Assembly: GCA_018613055.1 (NCBI GenBank)
Contig: JAGGQZ010000020.1
Location: 1 to 64,000 of the forward strand
Length of the DNA: 64,000 bases
From: Chryseobacterium sp. ISL-80
GTDB taxonomy: Bacteria > Bacillota > Bacilli > Bacillales > Cytobacillaceae
Reading direction: 5' to 3'
Shown: positions 43,500 to 52,213 of the stretch, one piece after another
Position numbering within the stretch: the stretch's first letter is position 1
Layout of the letters: each line of letters starts with the position of its first letter
Notes under the pieces: generated by a model
Told to the model about the DNA's origin: nothing
Databases searched by the model: none
What the model saw: the letters and a program-made list of their open reading frames with translations, nothing else
Made by a program: the position numbers and the translations under genes

Positions 43500-44786
43500 A
43501 TGGATAAATTATTTCAATTAAAAGCACATGAAACAACAATCGGAAGAGAGTTTTCAGCTGGCCTGATCTCTTATATAACTGTTGTGTATATCATCATTGT
43601 TAATGCTACCATTCTGTCAGCAGCTGGAATCCCGTTGGAAGCTGGGATTATAGCAACCATTTTGACCGTATTCGCAGGCTGCCTACTCATGGGTTTCTGG
43701 AGCAATACACCTATTCTGGTAATTCCGGGTATGGGATTGAATGCGATGTTTACATACACAATCGTACAGTCAGGCGGTTTCGCATGGCAGGAAGCACTTG
43801 CCATGGTGTTTGTTTCTGGAGTCATTTTCATGCTATTAGCTTTCACTCCACTAGCAAAAACGATTGTTTCATCCATTCCTGATTCCCTGAAGGAAGCCAT
43901 CACTGTTGGTATTGGCATCCTTTTAATCCTGATCGGTTTCGATAATAGCGGAATCATTACAAGCTCCGATCACACTTTACTTGCAATTGGAGACCTAAGC
44001 AGTTCAACAGCACTTATCACTTTGATTGGCCTGGTTGTCACTGTCGTATTATTCATTAAAAATGTGCCCGGCAACCTTTTGCTTAGTATCGCATTTACTG
44101 CGGCACTTGCCTTGATTTTTGGTGATTTTAAGAGTGATGGAGCATCATGGAGTATGCCATCATTTGGAGGGTATATGGAAGTGTTCAGCCAAATGTCATT
44201 TGCCAAAGCGGGGGATTTTGTCTTCTGGCTTACTGCTTTTTCATTGGCAATGGTTGTTATCTTTGAAAATATCGGCTTAATCCATGGACATACAAAGATG
44301 TTAAACCAGACTCATAAATCCAAGAAAGCTTTACAGGCAAACGCAATTTCAGTAGCAACAGCCGGAATATTCGGCACTAGCCCGACCGTTGCATCTGTCG
44401 AAAGTGCAGCGGGAATTGCTGCTGGAGGACGGACAGGTTTAACGAGCATCGTAACTGGTTTGCTATTCCTTGCGTCCATTGTATTAATCCCTGTTATTAA
44501 AATGATACCGGAAAGCGCAGTCTCTCCTGTCTTAATTTTAATCGGCGTCCTAATGCTGCAGAATATCACGAATATCAAACTAGATGATTTACTGGAAAGC
44601 TTCCCTGCTTTGCTGATCATTGTGCTGATTCCTTTGACGTACAGTATTGCAGACGGAATGGCGATTGGTTTCATACTTTATCCCTTAATGAAGCTGTTAA
44701 TGGGTAAAGGTAGGGAGATTCAGCCTGCACTCTATATGATTGCCTTGCTGTTCCTGGGTAACTTTGTCCTGCAATATGCTCTATAA
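43500..44786 (+). CDS. NCS2/AzgA-family purine permease
   Basis: A 428-residue membrane protein of the guanine/hypoxanthine permease branch. Typical are FQLKAHETTIGREFSAGLISY at the start, NTPILVIPGMGLNAMFTYT, GIGILLILIGFDNSG, and the FGTSPTVASVESAAGIAAGGRTGL block that marks AzgA-type transporters. It imports purine bases with protons. GAGAGGAG is upstream. It is probably controlled by the divergent LysR-type gene. A small CGCTT / AAGCG hairpin at about 43455-43466 lies in its leader. Confidence 0.9.
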   Translation: MDKLFQLKAHETTIGREFSAGLISYITVVYIIIVNATILSAAGIPLEAGIIATILTVFAGCLLMGFWSNTPILVIPGMGLNAMFTYTIVQSGGFAWQEALAMVFVSGVIFMLLAFTPLAKTIVSSIPDSLKEAITVGIGILLILIGFDNSGIITSSDHTLLAIGDLSSSTALITLIGLVVTVVLFIKNVPGNLLLSIAFTAALALIFGDFKSDGASWSMPSFGGYMEVFSQMSFAKAGDFVFWLTAFSLAMVVIFENIGLIHGHTKMLNQTHKSKKALQANAISVATAGIFGTSPTVASVESAAGIAAGGRTGLTSIVTGLLFLASIVLIPVIKMIPESAVSPVLILIGVLMLQNITNIKLDDLLESFPALLIIVLIPLTYSIADGMAIGFILYPLMKLLMGKGREIQPALYMIALLFLGNFVLQYAL

Positions 44787-44794
44787 CCAGATAA

Positions 44795-44823
44795 AAAACA
44801 GCCCTGGGTCCCAGGGCTGTTTT
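44795..44823. terminator. bidirectional terminator
   Basis: AAAACAGCCCTGG / CCAGGGCTGTTTT with a very short loop, between the purine permease and the convergent Ntn-like gene. Confidence 0.9.
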
Positions 44824-45370
44824 AGTTTGCTCTTTTTAGAATATAAGAAGATGGGTTTGTTTGAACATTCGGGATAAACTTTGAAGCCTCTTGCAGCAGA
44901 TGAATTTGAGCTGCCTGGGCCTGGTCAACTGTACCCATTCCATACATCTTTAATGATCGCTCAAGGACAAGCATCGGTTCGTGGCCATTTACATAGTAAA
45001 GACTCTCACCGCTGCCCGGATAATATGATTCAAGTGTCTTTATGTTGGAAATGACATGATACTGAGCTTCACCTTTTTGAGAATACCCAGCCACAACCGC
45101 CTCAAAAGGACGGCCATCTCTTGAAAGCATCGGATTATTGATTGATGACTGGATCGATTCAGCCAGTTCTTTGAGACTGAATCCTTGTTTAATCAGGGTT
45201 TCAGCGGCATCTGCCGCCATCACTGCATATTCCAAATCTCCTGAAAAAGCAATGAACGCTGTATCCGGGATCAATTCTTTGAAATGGATGTCATCGGTCA
45301 TCTGCTGTATCCGCAAATCAGTAACCAACGAAATAAAATCTTCTCTTGCTACAATCGATACAAGGCCCAT
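44822..45370 (-). CDS. conserved protein of unknown function, possibly Ntn-hydrolase-like
   Basis: A 182-residue soluble protein. ATG 45370 is used because AAGGAG lies 8 bases upstream. The N-terminus GLVSIVAREDFISLVTDLR followed by FIAFSGDLEYAVMAADAAETLI faintly recalls the proteasome/HslV fold (strand, loop, strand, then helix with A-x-x-A-A). There is no Thr, Ser or Cys right after the first Met, so an active nucleophile is not evident. Other landmarks are GESLYYVNGHEP and MYGMGTVDQAQA. No family name can be given with certainty. Array B lies upstream of its start. Confidence 0.7.
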   Translation of the reverse strand: MGLVSIVAREDFISLVTDLRIQQMTDDIHFKELIPDTAFIAFSGDLEYAVMAADAAETLIKQGFSLKELAESIQSSINNPMLSRDGRPFEAVVAGYSQKGEAQYHVISNIKTLESYYPGSGESLYYVNGHEPMLVLERSLKMYGMGTVDQAQAAQIHLLQEASKFIPNVQTNPSSYILKRAN

Positions 45371-45550
45371 AGTAATCACTCCTTATGTTCCACCTACCTT
45401 AAACATACCTCTTTATCAGCAAATTTCAATAGGAGAGTTTGTCGATTTATCAGAAGTTTTCGTGAATTATGTAGGATATTTTAATAATGAAAGTGAACAA
45501 GGGTAAAAAATGAAAGACTATGAGAATTGAGACGTATTATGCTGGCATTT

Positions 45551-46355
45551 CCTCACTTATGTGGGAATCTTTCACTCAGAAAGATACCCTTATGCAGGTC
45601 CTTTCTCTCTCATAAGGGTACCTTTCGGGCAGAAAGATGCCCTTATACAGACGCTTCCTCCTTCATAAGGGTACCTTTCAGGCAGAGAGATGCCCTTATA
45701 CAGACGCTTCCTCTTTCATAAGGGTACCTTTCAGGCAGAGAGATGACCTTATACAGGCGCTTCCTTCCTCATAAGGGTACCTTTCAGGCAGAAAGATGCC
45801 CTTATACAGACGCTTCCTCTTTCATAAGGGTACCTTTCGGGCAGAAAGATGCCCTTATGCAGGCGCTTTCTCTCTCATAAGGGTATCTTTCAGGCAGAGA
45901 GATGCCCTTATACAGACGCTTCCTCTTTCATAAGGGTACCTTTCAGGCAGAGAGATGCTCTTATGCAGGCGCTTCCTTCCTCATAAGGGTACCTTTCGGG
46001 CAGAAAGATGACCTTATACAGACGCTTCCTTCCTCATAAGGGTACCTTTCAGGCAAAAAGATGCCCTTATACAGACGCTTCCTTCCTCATAAGGGTACCT
46101 TTCGGGCAGAAAGATGCCCTTATACAGACGCTTCCTCCTTCATAAGGGTACCTTTCAGGCAAAGAGATGCCCTTATGCAGGCGCTTTCTCTCTCATAAGG
46201 GTATCTTTCAGGCAGAAAGATGACCTTATACAGGCGCTTCCTCTCTTCCTCTTTCATAAGGGTACCTTTCAGACAGAGAGATGCCCTTATACAGACGCTT
46301 CCTCTTTCATAAGGGTACCTTTCAGGCAAAAAAATGCCCTGTTCAGGCGCTTCCT
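45551..46355 (-). repeat. 53-bp tandem hairpin array B
   Basis: CATAAGGGTA or close variants begin at 45611 and then every 53 bp to 46194 (12 exact steps of this size or fewer), then 46255 and 46308, with a degenerate unit from about 45558 and a partial last one. That is about 15 units. One step is 61 bp because of an 8-bp CTCTTCCT-type duplication. Each unit has arms ATAAGGG..CTTT and AAAG..CCCTTAT that form a 14-bp imperfect hairpin around CAGGCAG, plus an 18-bp pyrimidine-rich spacer (ACAGACGCTTCCTC). It fills the gap between the aconitase terminator and the start of the next minus-strand gene. The period is not a multiple of three, so it is not coding. Confidence 0.96.
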
Positions 46356-46422
46356 AACAAAAAAACCGAAGTACTGTTAAATCAAACTGGGATACTCACA
46401 GATTTTACACCCAAAAAAAGAA

Positions 46423-46452
46423 CCCCCCTGGTCGGAAAAATAACCAGGGGGG
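46423..46452 (-). terminator. terminator of aconitase
   Basis: CCCCCCTGGT / ACCAGGGGGG with a 10-nt loop; TTCTTTTTTTGGG follows on the minus strand. Confidence 0.92.
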
Positions 46453-46466
46453 GTCTGTGTATTTAA

Positions 46467-49175
46467 TTAAGCTTTTAATTTATCGCGAAGAACCATTTGC
46501 AGGATTCCTCCGTGACGGTAGTAGTCGATTTCTACTTCTGAGTCGAAACGTACAAGAGCTTCGAAAGTTTTCTTGTTGCCTTCTTCGTCAGTAGCTGTCA
46601 CAGTGATGATGTCGCGTGGGCGGACATTTTCATCGATCTGGACATCGAATGATTCTCTGCCTGTCAGGCCAAGAGTCTCAGCGTTTTCACCAGCTTTGAA
46701 TTGAAGTGGCAGTACGCCCATCAATACAAGGTTTGAACGGTGGATACGCTCGAAGCTTTCAGCGATAACAGTCTTGATACCTAATAGGTTAGTACCTTTT
46801 GCAGCCCAGTCACGGGATGATCCCATTCCGTAATCTTTACCTGCGATAACCATTAGGCCTGTGCCCTGCTCTTTGTACTTCATGCAAGCATCAAAGATGG
46901 ACATGACTTCGTTCGTTGGCCAGTAAGTCGTGAAGCCGCCTTCTGTGCCAGGAGCGATCTGGTTGCGGATACGGATGTTCGCGAATGTTCCGCGCATCAT
47001 GACTTCGTGGTTACCGCGGCGTGAACCGTAAGAGTTGAAGTCACGTGGCTCTACACCCTTTTCACGCAGGTATTTTCCAGCTGGTGTGTCTTTTCCGATC
47101 GCACCTGCAGGAGAAATATGGTCAGTTGTGACAGAATCACCGAACTTACCAACAATACGCAAGTTGTTCAATGGAGCAACTTCCCCAGCCTCTGGAGTCA
47201 AACCTTCAAAGAATGGTGGGTTTGCGATATATGTTGAATCCTCATCGAAAGTGTAAAGCGGATCGCTGTTTGTTTGGATCTCGTTCCACTTTTCGTTGTC
47301 AGTGAATACAGTTTCGTACTCTCTGCGGAATAGCTCTGGAGTTACTACGCGGTGAACGACTTCGTTCACTTCTGCTGTTGATGGCCAGATATCCTTGAAG
47401 AATACATCATTGCCATCTTTGTCTTTTCCGATTGGGTCATTCTGAAGATCGATGTCCACTGTACCAGCAAGTGCATATGCAACAACTAGCGGCGGTGAAG
47501 CCAGGTAGTTTGCTTTTACAAGCGGGTGGATACGTCCTTCGAAGTTACGGTTACCGGAAAGAACAGAAGTAACTAGAAGATCGCTTTCAGCAACAGACTT
47601 TTCAATTTCAGGCTTCAATGGACCGGAGTTACCGATACATGTTGTACAACCATAACCAACCAGGTTGAAACCAAGAGTTTCAAGGTAAGGAAGCAATTCT
47701 GAATCGCGAAGGTATCCAGTTACAACCTTTGAACCAGGTGCTAATGAAGTCTTAACGAACTTAGGAACTTCCATTCCCAGCTCAACAGCTTTCTTGGCAA
47801 CAAGGCCTGCACCTACTAGTACGTATGGGTTAGATGTATTTGTACAGCTAGTGATCGCCGCGATCGCGATAGCACCAGTTTTCATAGTAGTTTTATCGCC
47901 ATTAGCGAACTCAACAACTGCTTCTTTATTGATTTCCTTCTTACCAAGGCCGAATCCCTGGTTTCCTGCAGGAGCAGTCAATGCTTCCTGGAATGATTTC
48001 TGCATTGCAGAAAGCGGAATCAAATCCTGCGGACGCTTAGGACCAGAAAGGTTTGCTTCGATTTCAGAAAGATTGATTTCTACTACATCAGTATAAACTG
48101 GCTCTAATGAAGGATCGAAGAATAATCCGTTTTCCTTGCAGTATGCCTCAACCACTTTAATGTGGTCTTCAGAGCGGCCAGTTAAACGCATGTAATCCAA
48201 TGCTTCTCCATCAACTGGGAAGAATCCGCAAGTAGCGCCATATTCTGGTGCCATATTGGCAACAGTCGCACGGTCAGCAAGCGGAAGTGTCACTACGCCA
48301 GGTCCGAAGAACTCAACGAATTTACCAACAACGCCTTTGCTGCGAAGAACCTGAGTCACTTTAAGTGCAAGGTCAGTTGCAGTAGAGCCGTTAGGCATAT
48401 CGCCTACTAATTTAACACCTACTACTTCTGGTACTGGGAAGTATGATGGCTGGCCAAGCATTCCAGCTTCTGCTTCGATACCGCCTACGCCCCATCCAAG
48501 AACGCCAATACCGTTGATCATTGTAGTATGAGAGTCAGTACCTACTAATGAATCTGGGAATGTTTCGAATTCACCATCTGCATTTTCTACAGCGTGGACA
48601 ACGCTTGCAAGGTACTCAAGGTTCACCTGGTGAACGATACCTGTTGCCGGCGGAACAGCGCGGTAGTTGTCGAATGATTTCTGTGCCCAGCTCAAGAACT
48701 GGTAACGTTCAGCATTACGTTCGAATTCAAGTTCCATGTTCACATTAAGTGAGTCTGGAGTTCCGTATTTATCAACCTGTACAGAGTGGTCAATAACTAG
48801 ATCAACCGGCTTTTCAGGATTGATTTTGTCTGGGTCTCCACCCATGTCAGCCATTGCTTTCCTTAGAGAAGCAAGGTCAACGACTGCTGGTACACCAGTA
48901 AAGTCCTGAAGAATGACACGTGAAGGCTTGAACGGCACATCCACTTCTTTCACTTCGCTGGTTCCCCATTTTGCTAGATTTTCAACATGCTCTTTTGTGA
49001 TTACAAAGCCATCATGCTGGCGAAGCACGGATTCAAGCAATACCTTAACAGAGTAAGGCAGTTTTGATACATTGCCGATTCCAGCCTTTTCTAATGCTGC
49101 CAGGCTATAGTAATGATAGCGTTTCCCGTCAACTTCAAATGAACTGCGGGCGTTAAAAACATCTTGGTTTGACAT
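46467..49175 (-). CDS. acnA: aconitate hydratase
   Basis: A 902-residue AcnA/IRP1-type aconitase (CitB of B. subtilis) that interconverts citrate and isocitrate and can bind RNA when its cluster is lost. Cluster and active-site motifs are [26 protein letters not shown] (split around about 205-230), [12 protein letters not shown] with the first cluster Cys, and [14 protein letters not shown] with the other two. The C-terminal swivel domain has [17 protein letters not shown] and [20 protein letters not shown] precedes the ATG. An ATAA-N7-TTAT dyad upstream implies CcpC control by citrate. The gene neighbours sspO and sspP, as in B. subtilis. Confidence 0.97.
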   Translation of the reverse strand: MSNQDVFNARSSFEVDGKRYHYYSLAALEKAGIGNVSKLPYSVKVLLESVLRQHDGFVITKEHVENLAKWGTSEVKEVDVPFKPSRVILQDFTGVPAVVDLASLRKAMADMGGDPDKINPEKPVDLVIDHSVQVDKYGTPDSLNVNMELEFERNAERYQFLSWAQKSFDNYRAVPPATGIVHQVNLEYLASVVHAVENADGEFETFPDSLVGTDSHTTMINGIGVLGWGVGGIEAEAGMLGQPSYFPVPEVVGVKLVGDMPNGSTATDLALKVTQVLRSKGVVGKFVEFFGPGVVTLPLADRATVANMAPEYGATCGFFPVDGEALDYMRLTGRSEDHIKVVEAYCKENGLFFDPSLEPVYTDVVEINLSEIEANLSGPKRPQDLIPLSAMQKSFQEALTAPAGNQGFGLGKKEINKEAVVEFANGDKTTMKTGAIAIAAITSCTNTSNPYVLVGAGLVAKKAVELGMEVPKFVKTSLAPGSKVVTGYLRDSELLPYLETLGFNLVGYGCTTCIGNSGPLKPEIEKSVAESDLLVTSVLSGNRNFEGRIHPLVKANYLASPPLVVAYALAGTVDIDLQNDPIGKDKDGNDVFFKDIWPSTAEVNEVVHRVVTPELFRREYETVFTDNEKWNEIQTNSDPLYTFDEDSTYIANPPFFEGLTPEAGEVAPLNNLRIVGKFGDSVTTDHISPAGAIGKDTPAGKYLREKGVEPRDFNSYGSRRGNHEVMMRGTFANIRIRNQIAPGTEGGFTTYWPTNEVMSIFDACMKYKEQGTGLMVIAGKDYGMGSSRDWAAKGTNLLGIKTVIAESFERIHRSNLVLMGVLPLQFKAGENAETLGLTGRESFDVQIDENVRPRDIITVTATDEEGNKKTFEALVRFDSEVEIDYYRHGGILQMVLRDKLKA

Positions 49176-49327
49176 ATGTTTACCCCCTTCTTCTACGTAA
49201 ACATCATAAACTAAATAAAAGTAATTGTCGAAAAGTTTGAATCTTGTATTCCATCCTAACTTTTCTCACAATTTCATATTAATATAACCTTGTATATAAG
49301 TAAATAACAAGAAAGTTATTGCGATTG

Positions 49328-49342
49328 ATAAGTTTTTCTTAT
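49328..49342. promoter_or_regulatory. CcpC-type dyad upstream of aconitase
   Basis: ATAAGTTTTTCTTAT is exactly ATAA, 7 bp, TTAT, the dyad bound by the citrate-responsive repressor CcpC at citB and citZ in B. subtilis. It lies 153 bases upstream of the acnA start codon, in a suitable promoter-distal position. Confidence 0.7.
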
Positions 49343-49507
49343 TATAAAAACTGTATTCATGATAAAAACAAGCTGAATGGGATTTTATCAAAGAGGAAAT
49401 CAATTCCTTCTTTAATCAAAGTTAATCTGAAACTATTTTACAAAAGTGAAAAAACGGGATTGTGAAGTGTATAATGGGAAAAAATATGACAGATGGAGGT
49501 GAATCAT

Positions 49508-49657
49508 GTGGTAAAAAGAAAAGCAAATCATGTCATCCCCGGTGCAAATGCGGCGAAAGCCCAGGGAAATGGTGCTGGCTTTAACGAAGAAATGGCCAAT
49601 GAACCAATGACTGAACTAGAAAAACAAAATAATAAGAAGCGCAAAAAGAATCAATAA
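49508..49657 (+). CDS. sspO: small acid-soluble spore protein O
   Basis: A 49-residue basic protein starting at GTG 49508 (GGAGGTGA lies 5 bases upstream; the overlapping ATG is out of frame). The sequence [20 protein letters not shown] ... [14 protein letters not shown] matches SspO (CotK). It is a minor sigma G-dependent forespore protein, next to aconitase as in B. subtilis. It is separated from sspP by a convergent small gene, unlike the sspO-sspP pair in B. subtilis. Confidence 0.92.
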   Translation: MVKRKANHVIPGANAAKAQGNGAGFNEEMANEPMTELEKQNNKKRKKNQ

Positions 49658-49694
49658 ATATTAACGCTTGTTAAAAACATGCCTGGTATATGAA

Positions 49695-49720
49695 AAAGCG
49701 GAAGGATTGCCTTCCGCTTT
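49695..49720. terminator. bidirectional terminator after sspO
   Basis: AAAGCGGAAGG / CCTTCCGCTTT, an 11-bp perfect stem with a 4-nt loop and A/T on both sides. Confidence 0.9.
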
Positions 49721-49726
49721 CACTTT

Positions 49727-49984
49727 TTATTCCATATTTACTTCGTTCACAATGCTCCGCAGATCCTGCTGGAACCTTTCTAATTGTCCCCTTTGATGTT
49801 CAGAAGCGTTTTCAAGCGCATTTTCAATTTGCTGAAATGCTTCATTCACTTCGTTTTTAAGATGCTTTAACTGGTGACCATAGCTTGCTGAATCCCGCAC
49901 AATTTCCGAATAAAGACCCTGTGCGTCTTCAAACCCTTGCTGAGCTGCCTGGAAAGCTTGTTGTTTATCTTTATTGTAAGGCAT
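49727..49984 (-). CDS. small coiled-coil protein of unknown function
   Basis: An 85-residue Gln- and Glu-rich protein, preceded by AGGAGG, with no signal peptide. It is almost entirely heptad-like helix (FEDAQGLYSEIVRDSASYGHQLKHL, split here as about 18-42, then NEVNEAFQQIENALENASEHQ). I do not recognise the family with confidence. It lies between two spore-protein genes on the other strand, so a sporulation role is possible by context only. Confidence 0.7.
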   Translation of the reverse strand: MPYNKDKQQAFQAAQQGFEDAQGLYSEIVRDSASYGHQLKHLKNEVNEAFQQIENALENASEHQRGQLERFQQDLRSIVNEVNME

Positions 49985-50099
49985 GTGTGATTTCCTCCTG
50001 ATGTAGTAAAATCTATACCGTTAAATTGCACATTTAAAAGTTATTTATTCAGTATAAATTCACGTGAAAATCTAATCCTAAAATCAGGAGGGATGAGCA

Positions 50100-50243
50100 A
50101 TGAACAAAAACGATTCCAAGGATATGCGCAAAAATGCTCCCAAGGGTGACCAAGACAGCCAGCCTGCTCCACTAAGCGGATCCAAAAAGGTTAAAAACCG
50201 CAACCATACTCGCCAAAAGCACAATTCTGGCCACGATATGTAA
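50100..50243 (+). CDS. sspP: small acid-soluble spore protein P
   Basis: A 47-residue basic protein, [17 protein letters not shown] ... [18 protein letters not shown], with the SspP (CotL) landmarks [13 protein letters not shown] and a GH-rich tail. GGAGGG is 7 bases upstream. It is a minor dormant-spore protein. It is followed by a terminator shared with the convergent selA gene. Confidence 0.9.
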   Translation: MNKNDSKDMRKNAPKGDQDSQPAPLSGSKKVKNRNHTRQKHNSGHDM

Positions 50244-50249
50244 AAAACT

Positions 50250-50278
50250 AATGGCTGCCAATTAGTCTGGCAGCCATT
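50250..50278. terminator. bidirectional terminator between sspP and selA
   Basis: AATGGCTGCCA / TGGCAGCCATT, an 11-bp perfect stem with a 7-nt loop. Confidence 0.88.
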
Positions 50279-50281
50279 ATG

Positions 50282-51688
50282 CTATATTAATTTCAGTGCC
50301 TCCAAAAGCTGCGATTCTTCTCCCGCTGTAACGGTACGGAGATCGACGTGCACCTCTTCTTTATGAATTCTCACTATGATGGCTAGTGAATATTCGGTCC
50401 TAAGCTTTCTGGCAATATGTTCAGCACTGACTTCAGGGTGGCTGATGGTGGCTAGGTAAGCAGGCAGCTCAACATCCGGCATTGTTCCCCCGCCCACCTG
50501 GCTAGTCCCTTCAGTGATCTTTACACTTAATTTTCCGCCAAAAGATTGAATAGACTGGACGAATTTTTCAGTCCTTGCCTTCAGTTCAGGTAAAGGCACA
50601 AGTAAATCCCGAAGAGTCGGAATATGGCCCAATCCCTTTTCTCCCTTTAGATAATCCATCAATGTTGCTTCTAGTGCTGCAAGAGTCATCTTATCAACTC
50701 TTACGACCCTGGCCAGCTGATGCTTCTTCAACTGATCGATCAGCTCTTTTTTACCAGCGATAATTCCAGCCTGCGGACCGCCCAGCAATTTATCTCCACT
50801 GAAAGATACAATATCCGCTCCCATTCTGAGCACTTCACTCACAACAGGTTCTTCTCCAATACCATGCTTTTGAAAATCATACAAAACACCACTGCCGAGA
50901 TCCTCATAAAAAATAACATGATCATGCTTATTTGACAGTTGTGCTAACTCTTCAGTTTCTACAGTTTTTGAAAAACCATATATCTTAAAATTGCTTGTAT
51001 GAACCTTGAGGATCATGGAGGTATCTTCTGAAATGGCATTCTCATAATCGTATAAGTGGGTTTTATTCGTTGTACCCACTTCAACTAATCTTGCTCCGCT
51101 TTCTTCCATAATCGAGGAAATTCGGAAGGAACCGCCTATTTCCACCAGTTGCCCGCGAGAAACGATTACCTCTTTCCCCCTGGCAAGTGCACTAAGAATG
51201 ATAAAAACAGCCGCAGCGTTATTGTTGACGACCATAGCCGCTTCTGCTCCTGTAATTTCCTTGACCAACGCTTCCACATGACTGTGCCGAGAGCCGCGTT
51301 TGCCTTCGTCAAGCTTATATTCGAGATTGGAATAATTCATAGCTGTTTCGACTACATGCTTTATGGCATTTTCGCTCAACCGCGCCCTGCCCAAATTTGT
51401 ATGCAAAATGGTACCGGTAGCATTGATGACAGTTTTAAGCGTATAATCCGATCGTTTCGCTGCAGAATGGCCAACAGCTTCAAATAATTGATCAATAAAT
51501 GCCTCCGTCCCTGGTTCGGCCCCTTTCCAGTTCCCTTTGAGCAGTTCTGTCCTGATCCTATCTATTTCTGATTTCAACACATCAGTCAGATAGACTTCAT
51601 CTAGATCATACTGCTCAATTAAACCCGTAAACCTTTTATCTTTCTGCAATTCATGAACTGCAGGCAAGGCTCTCAATAATTCCTTCAT
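50282..51688 (-). CDS. selA: L-seryl-tRNA(Sec) selenium transferase
   Basis: A 468-residue PLP enzyme that converts Ser-tRNA(Sec) to Sec-tRNA(Sec) with selenophosphate. ATG 51688 is taken because a GGGGG site lies upstream. Diagnostic parts are NATGTILHTNLGRARLSENA (about 90), YSNLEYKLDEGKRGSRHSH (about 124), VNNNAAAVFIILSALARGKEVIVSRG, and the PLP-Lys loop SFSGDKLLGGPQAGIIAG. The length is normal for bacterial SelA. It is transcribed toward sspP, behind the SelW-like selenoprotein gene. selB, often the next gene, is absent here. Confidence 0.96.
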   Translation of the reverse strand: MKELLRALPAVHELQKDKRFTGLIEQYDLDEVYLTDVLKSEIDRIRTELLKGNWKGAEPGTEAFIDQLFEAVGHSAAKRSDYTLKTVINATGTILHTNLGRARLSENAIKHVVETAMNYSNLEYKLDEGKRGSRHSHVEALVKEITGAEAAMVVNNNAAAVFIILSALARGKEVIVSRGQLVEIGGSFRISSIMEESGARLVEVGTTNKTHLYDYENAISEDTSMILKVHTSNFKIYGFSKTVETEELAQLSNKHDHVIFYEDLGSGVLYDFQKHGIGEEPVVSEVLRMGADIVSFSGDKLLGGPQAGIIAGKKELIDQLKKHQLARVVRVDKMTLAALEATLMDYLKGEKGLGHIPTLRDLLVPLPELKARTEKFVQSIQSFGGKLSVKITEGTSQVGGGTMPDVELPAYLATISHPEVSAEHIARKLRTEYSLAIIVRIHKEEVHVDLRTVTAGEESQLLEALKLI

Positions 51689-51814
51689 GCTCGCATGCCC
51701 CCACAAACAAATCTACATTGTTTCATTATATCATTAATATCCAACCGAAGTTATTTCAATCAGGTGAATTAATTACAGAGACGTTCCAGCAGCCATCCAT
51801 CTTGAAGATAAAAA

Positions 51815-51838
51815 AATGCCTGGCAACTGCCAGGCATT
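51815..51838 (-). terminator. terminator between the SelW-like gene and selA
   Basis: AATGCCTGGC / GCCAGGCATT with a 4-nt loop, followed on the minus strand by seven T. selA, 127 bases further on, may need its own promoter or read-through. Confidence 0.9.
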
Positions 51839-51840
51839 GA

Positions 51841-52077
51841 TTACGCTTCTATTTGCTTGATGATTTCGTCGGCATCCGGAAATACGCCTGTATCAAGTTT
51901 GGAGTATAGAAGTTTCCCGTTTACCGTAACTTCAAAAGCTCCTTTGGACCCTGGTATCAATTCCATTTTTTCAATTTGGCTTCTAAAATGAGTGAATAAA
52001 TCTTCCGCGAGACTCGCAGCTTTTGGTGCGTAGTTTCACATCATGCAAAATTCGACGGCGACTTGATACTTTTCCAT
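51841..52077 (-). CDS. SelW-like (Rdx family) selenoprotein with in-frame UGA
   Basis: A 78-residue thioredoxin-like-fold protein read from ATG 52077 to TAA 51843, with one in-frame TGA at 52038-52036 translated as selenocysteine (residue 14). The N-terminal strand ends in the redox motif C-M-M-U, the C-x-x-U of the SelW/SelT/SelH (Rdx) family, followed by NYAPKAASLAEDLF, ELIPGSKGAFEVTVNGKLLYS and the C-terminal FPDADEIIKQIEA. The frame is intact on both sides of the TGA. GGGGGAT precedes the ATG. A SECIS-like hairpin starts 16 nt after the TGA. It is divergent from selD with 136 bases between and upstream of selA. The function is a thiol or selenol redox protein of unknown partner. Confidence 0.92.
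52005..52019 (-). promoter_or_regulatory. putative bacterial SECIS hairpin of the SelW-like gene
   Basis: On the minus strand CUGCGA / UCGCGG (one G-U pair) enclose the loop GUC, starting 16 nt after the UGA; the loop begins 23 nt after it. A G in the first loop position fits the bacterial SECIS pattern. Confidence 0.72.
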
Positions 52078-52213
52078 TAAAAATCCCCCTTGATTAACCT
52101 TATATATATATTTACTGTCATTTTAGTGTAAAGTCTGACTCTGTGCAAATAATAGTAGCTTAAGGATGATTTTAAAAACAAGAAGGAGTATACTTGCTGT
52201 TGAGGTGATAAGG

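Noticed and set aside
45551-46355. CRISPR array
   Set aside because: Repeat-unit spacers are nearly identical to one another, arms form hairpins within each unit and no cas gene is near. The same holds for arrays A and C.
45527-46466. Repeat-containing proteins encoded in array B on both strands
   Set aside because: The frames arise because 53-bp units shift frame and repeat every three units; there are no ribosome sites and no family resemblance.
50244-52213. selC (tRNA-Sec) or selB in the selenium cluster
   Set aside because: The gaps are too short or filled by terminators and coding sequence; no tRNA cloverleaf with a UCA anticodon was found.
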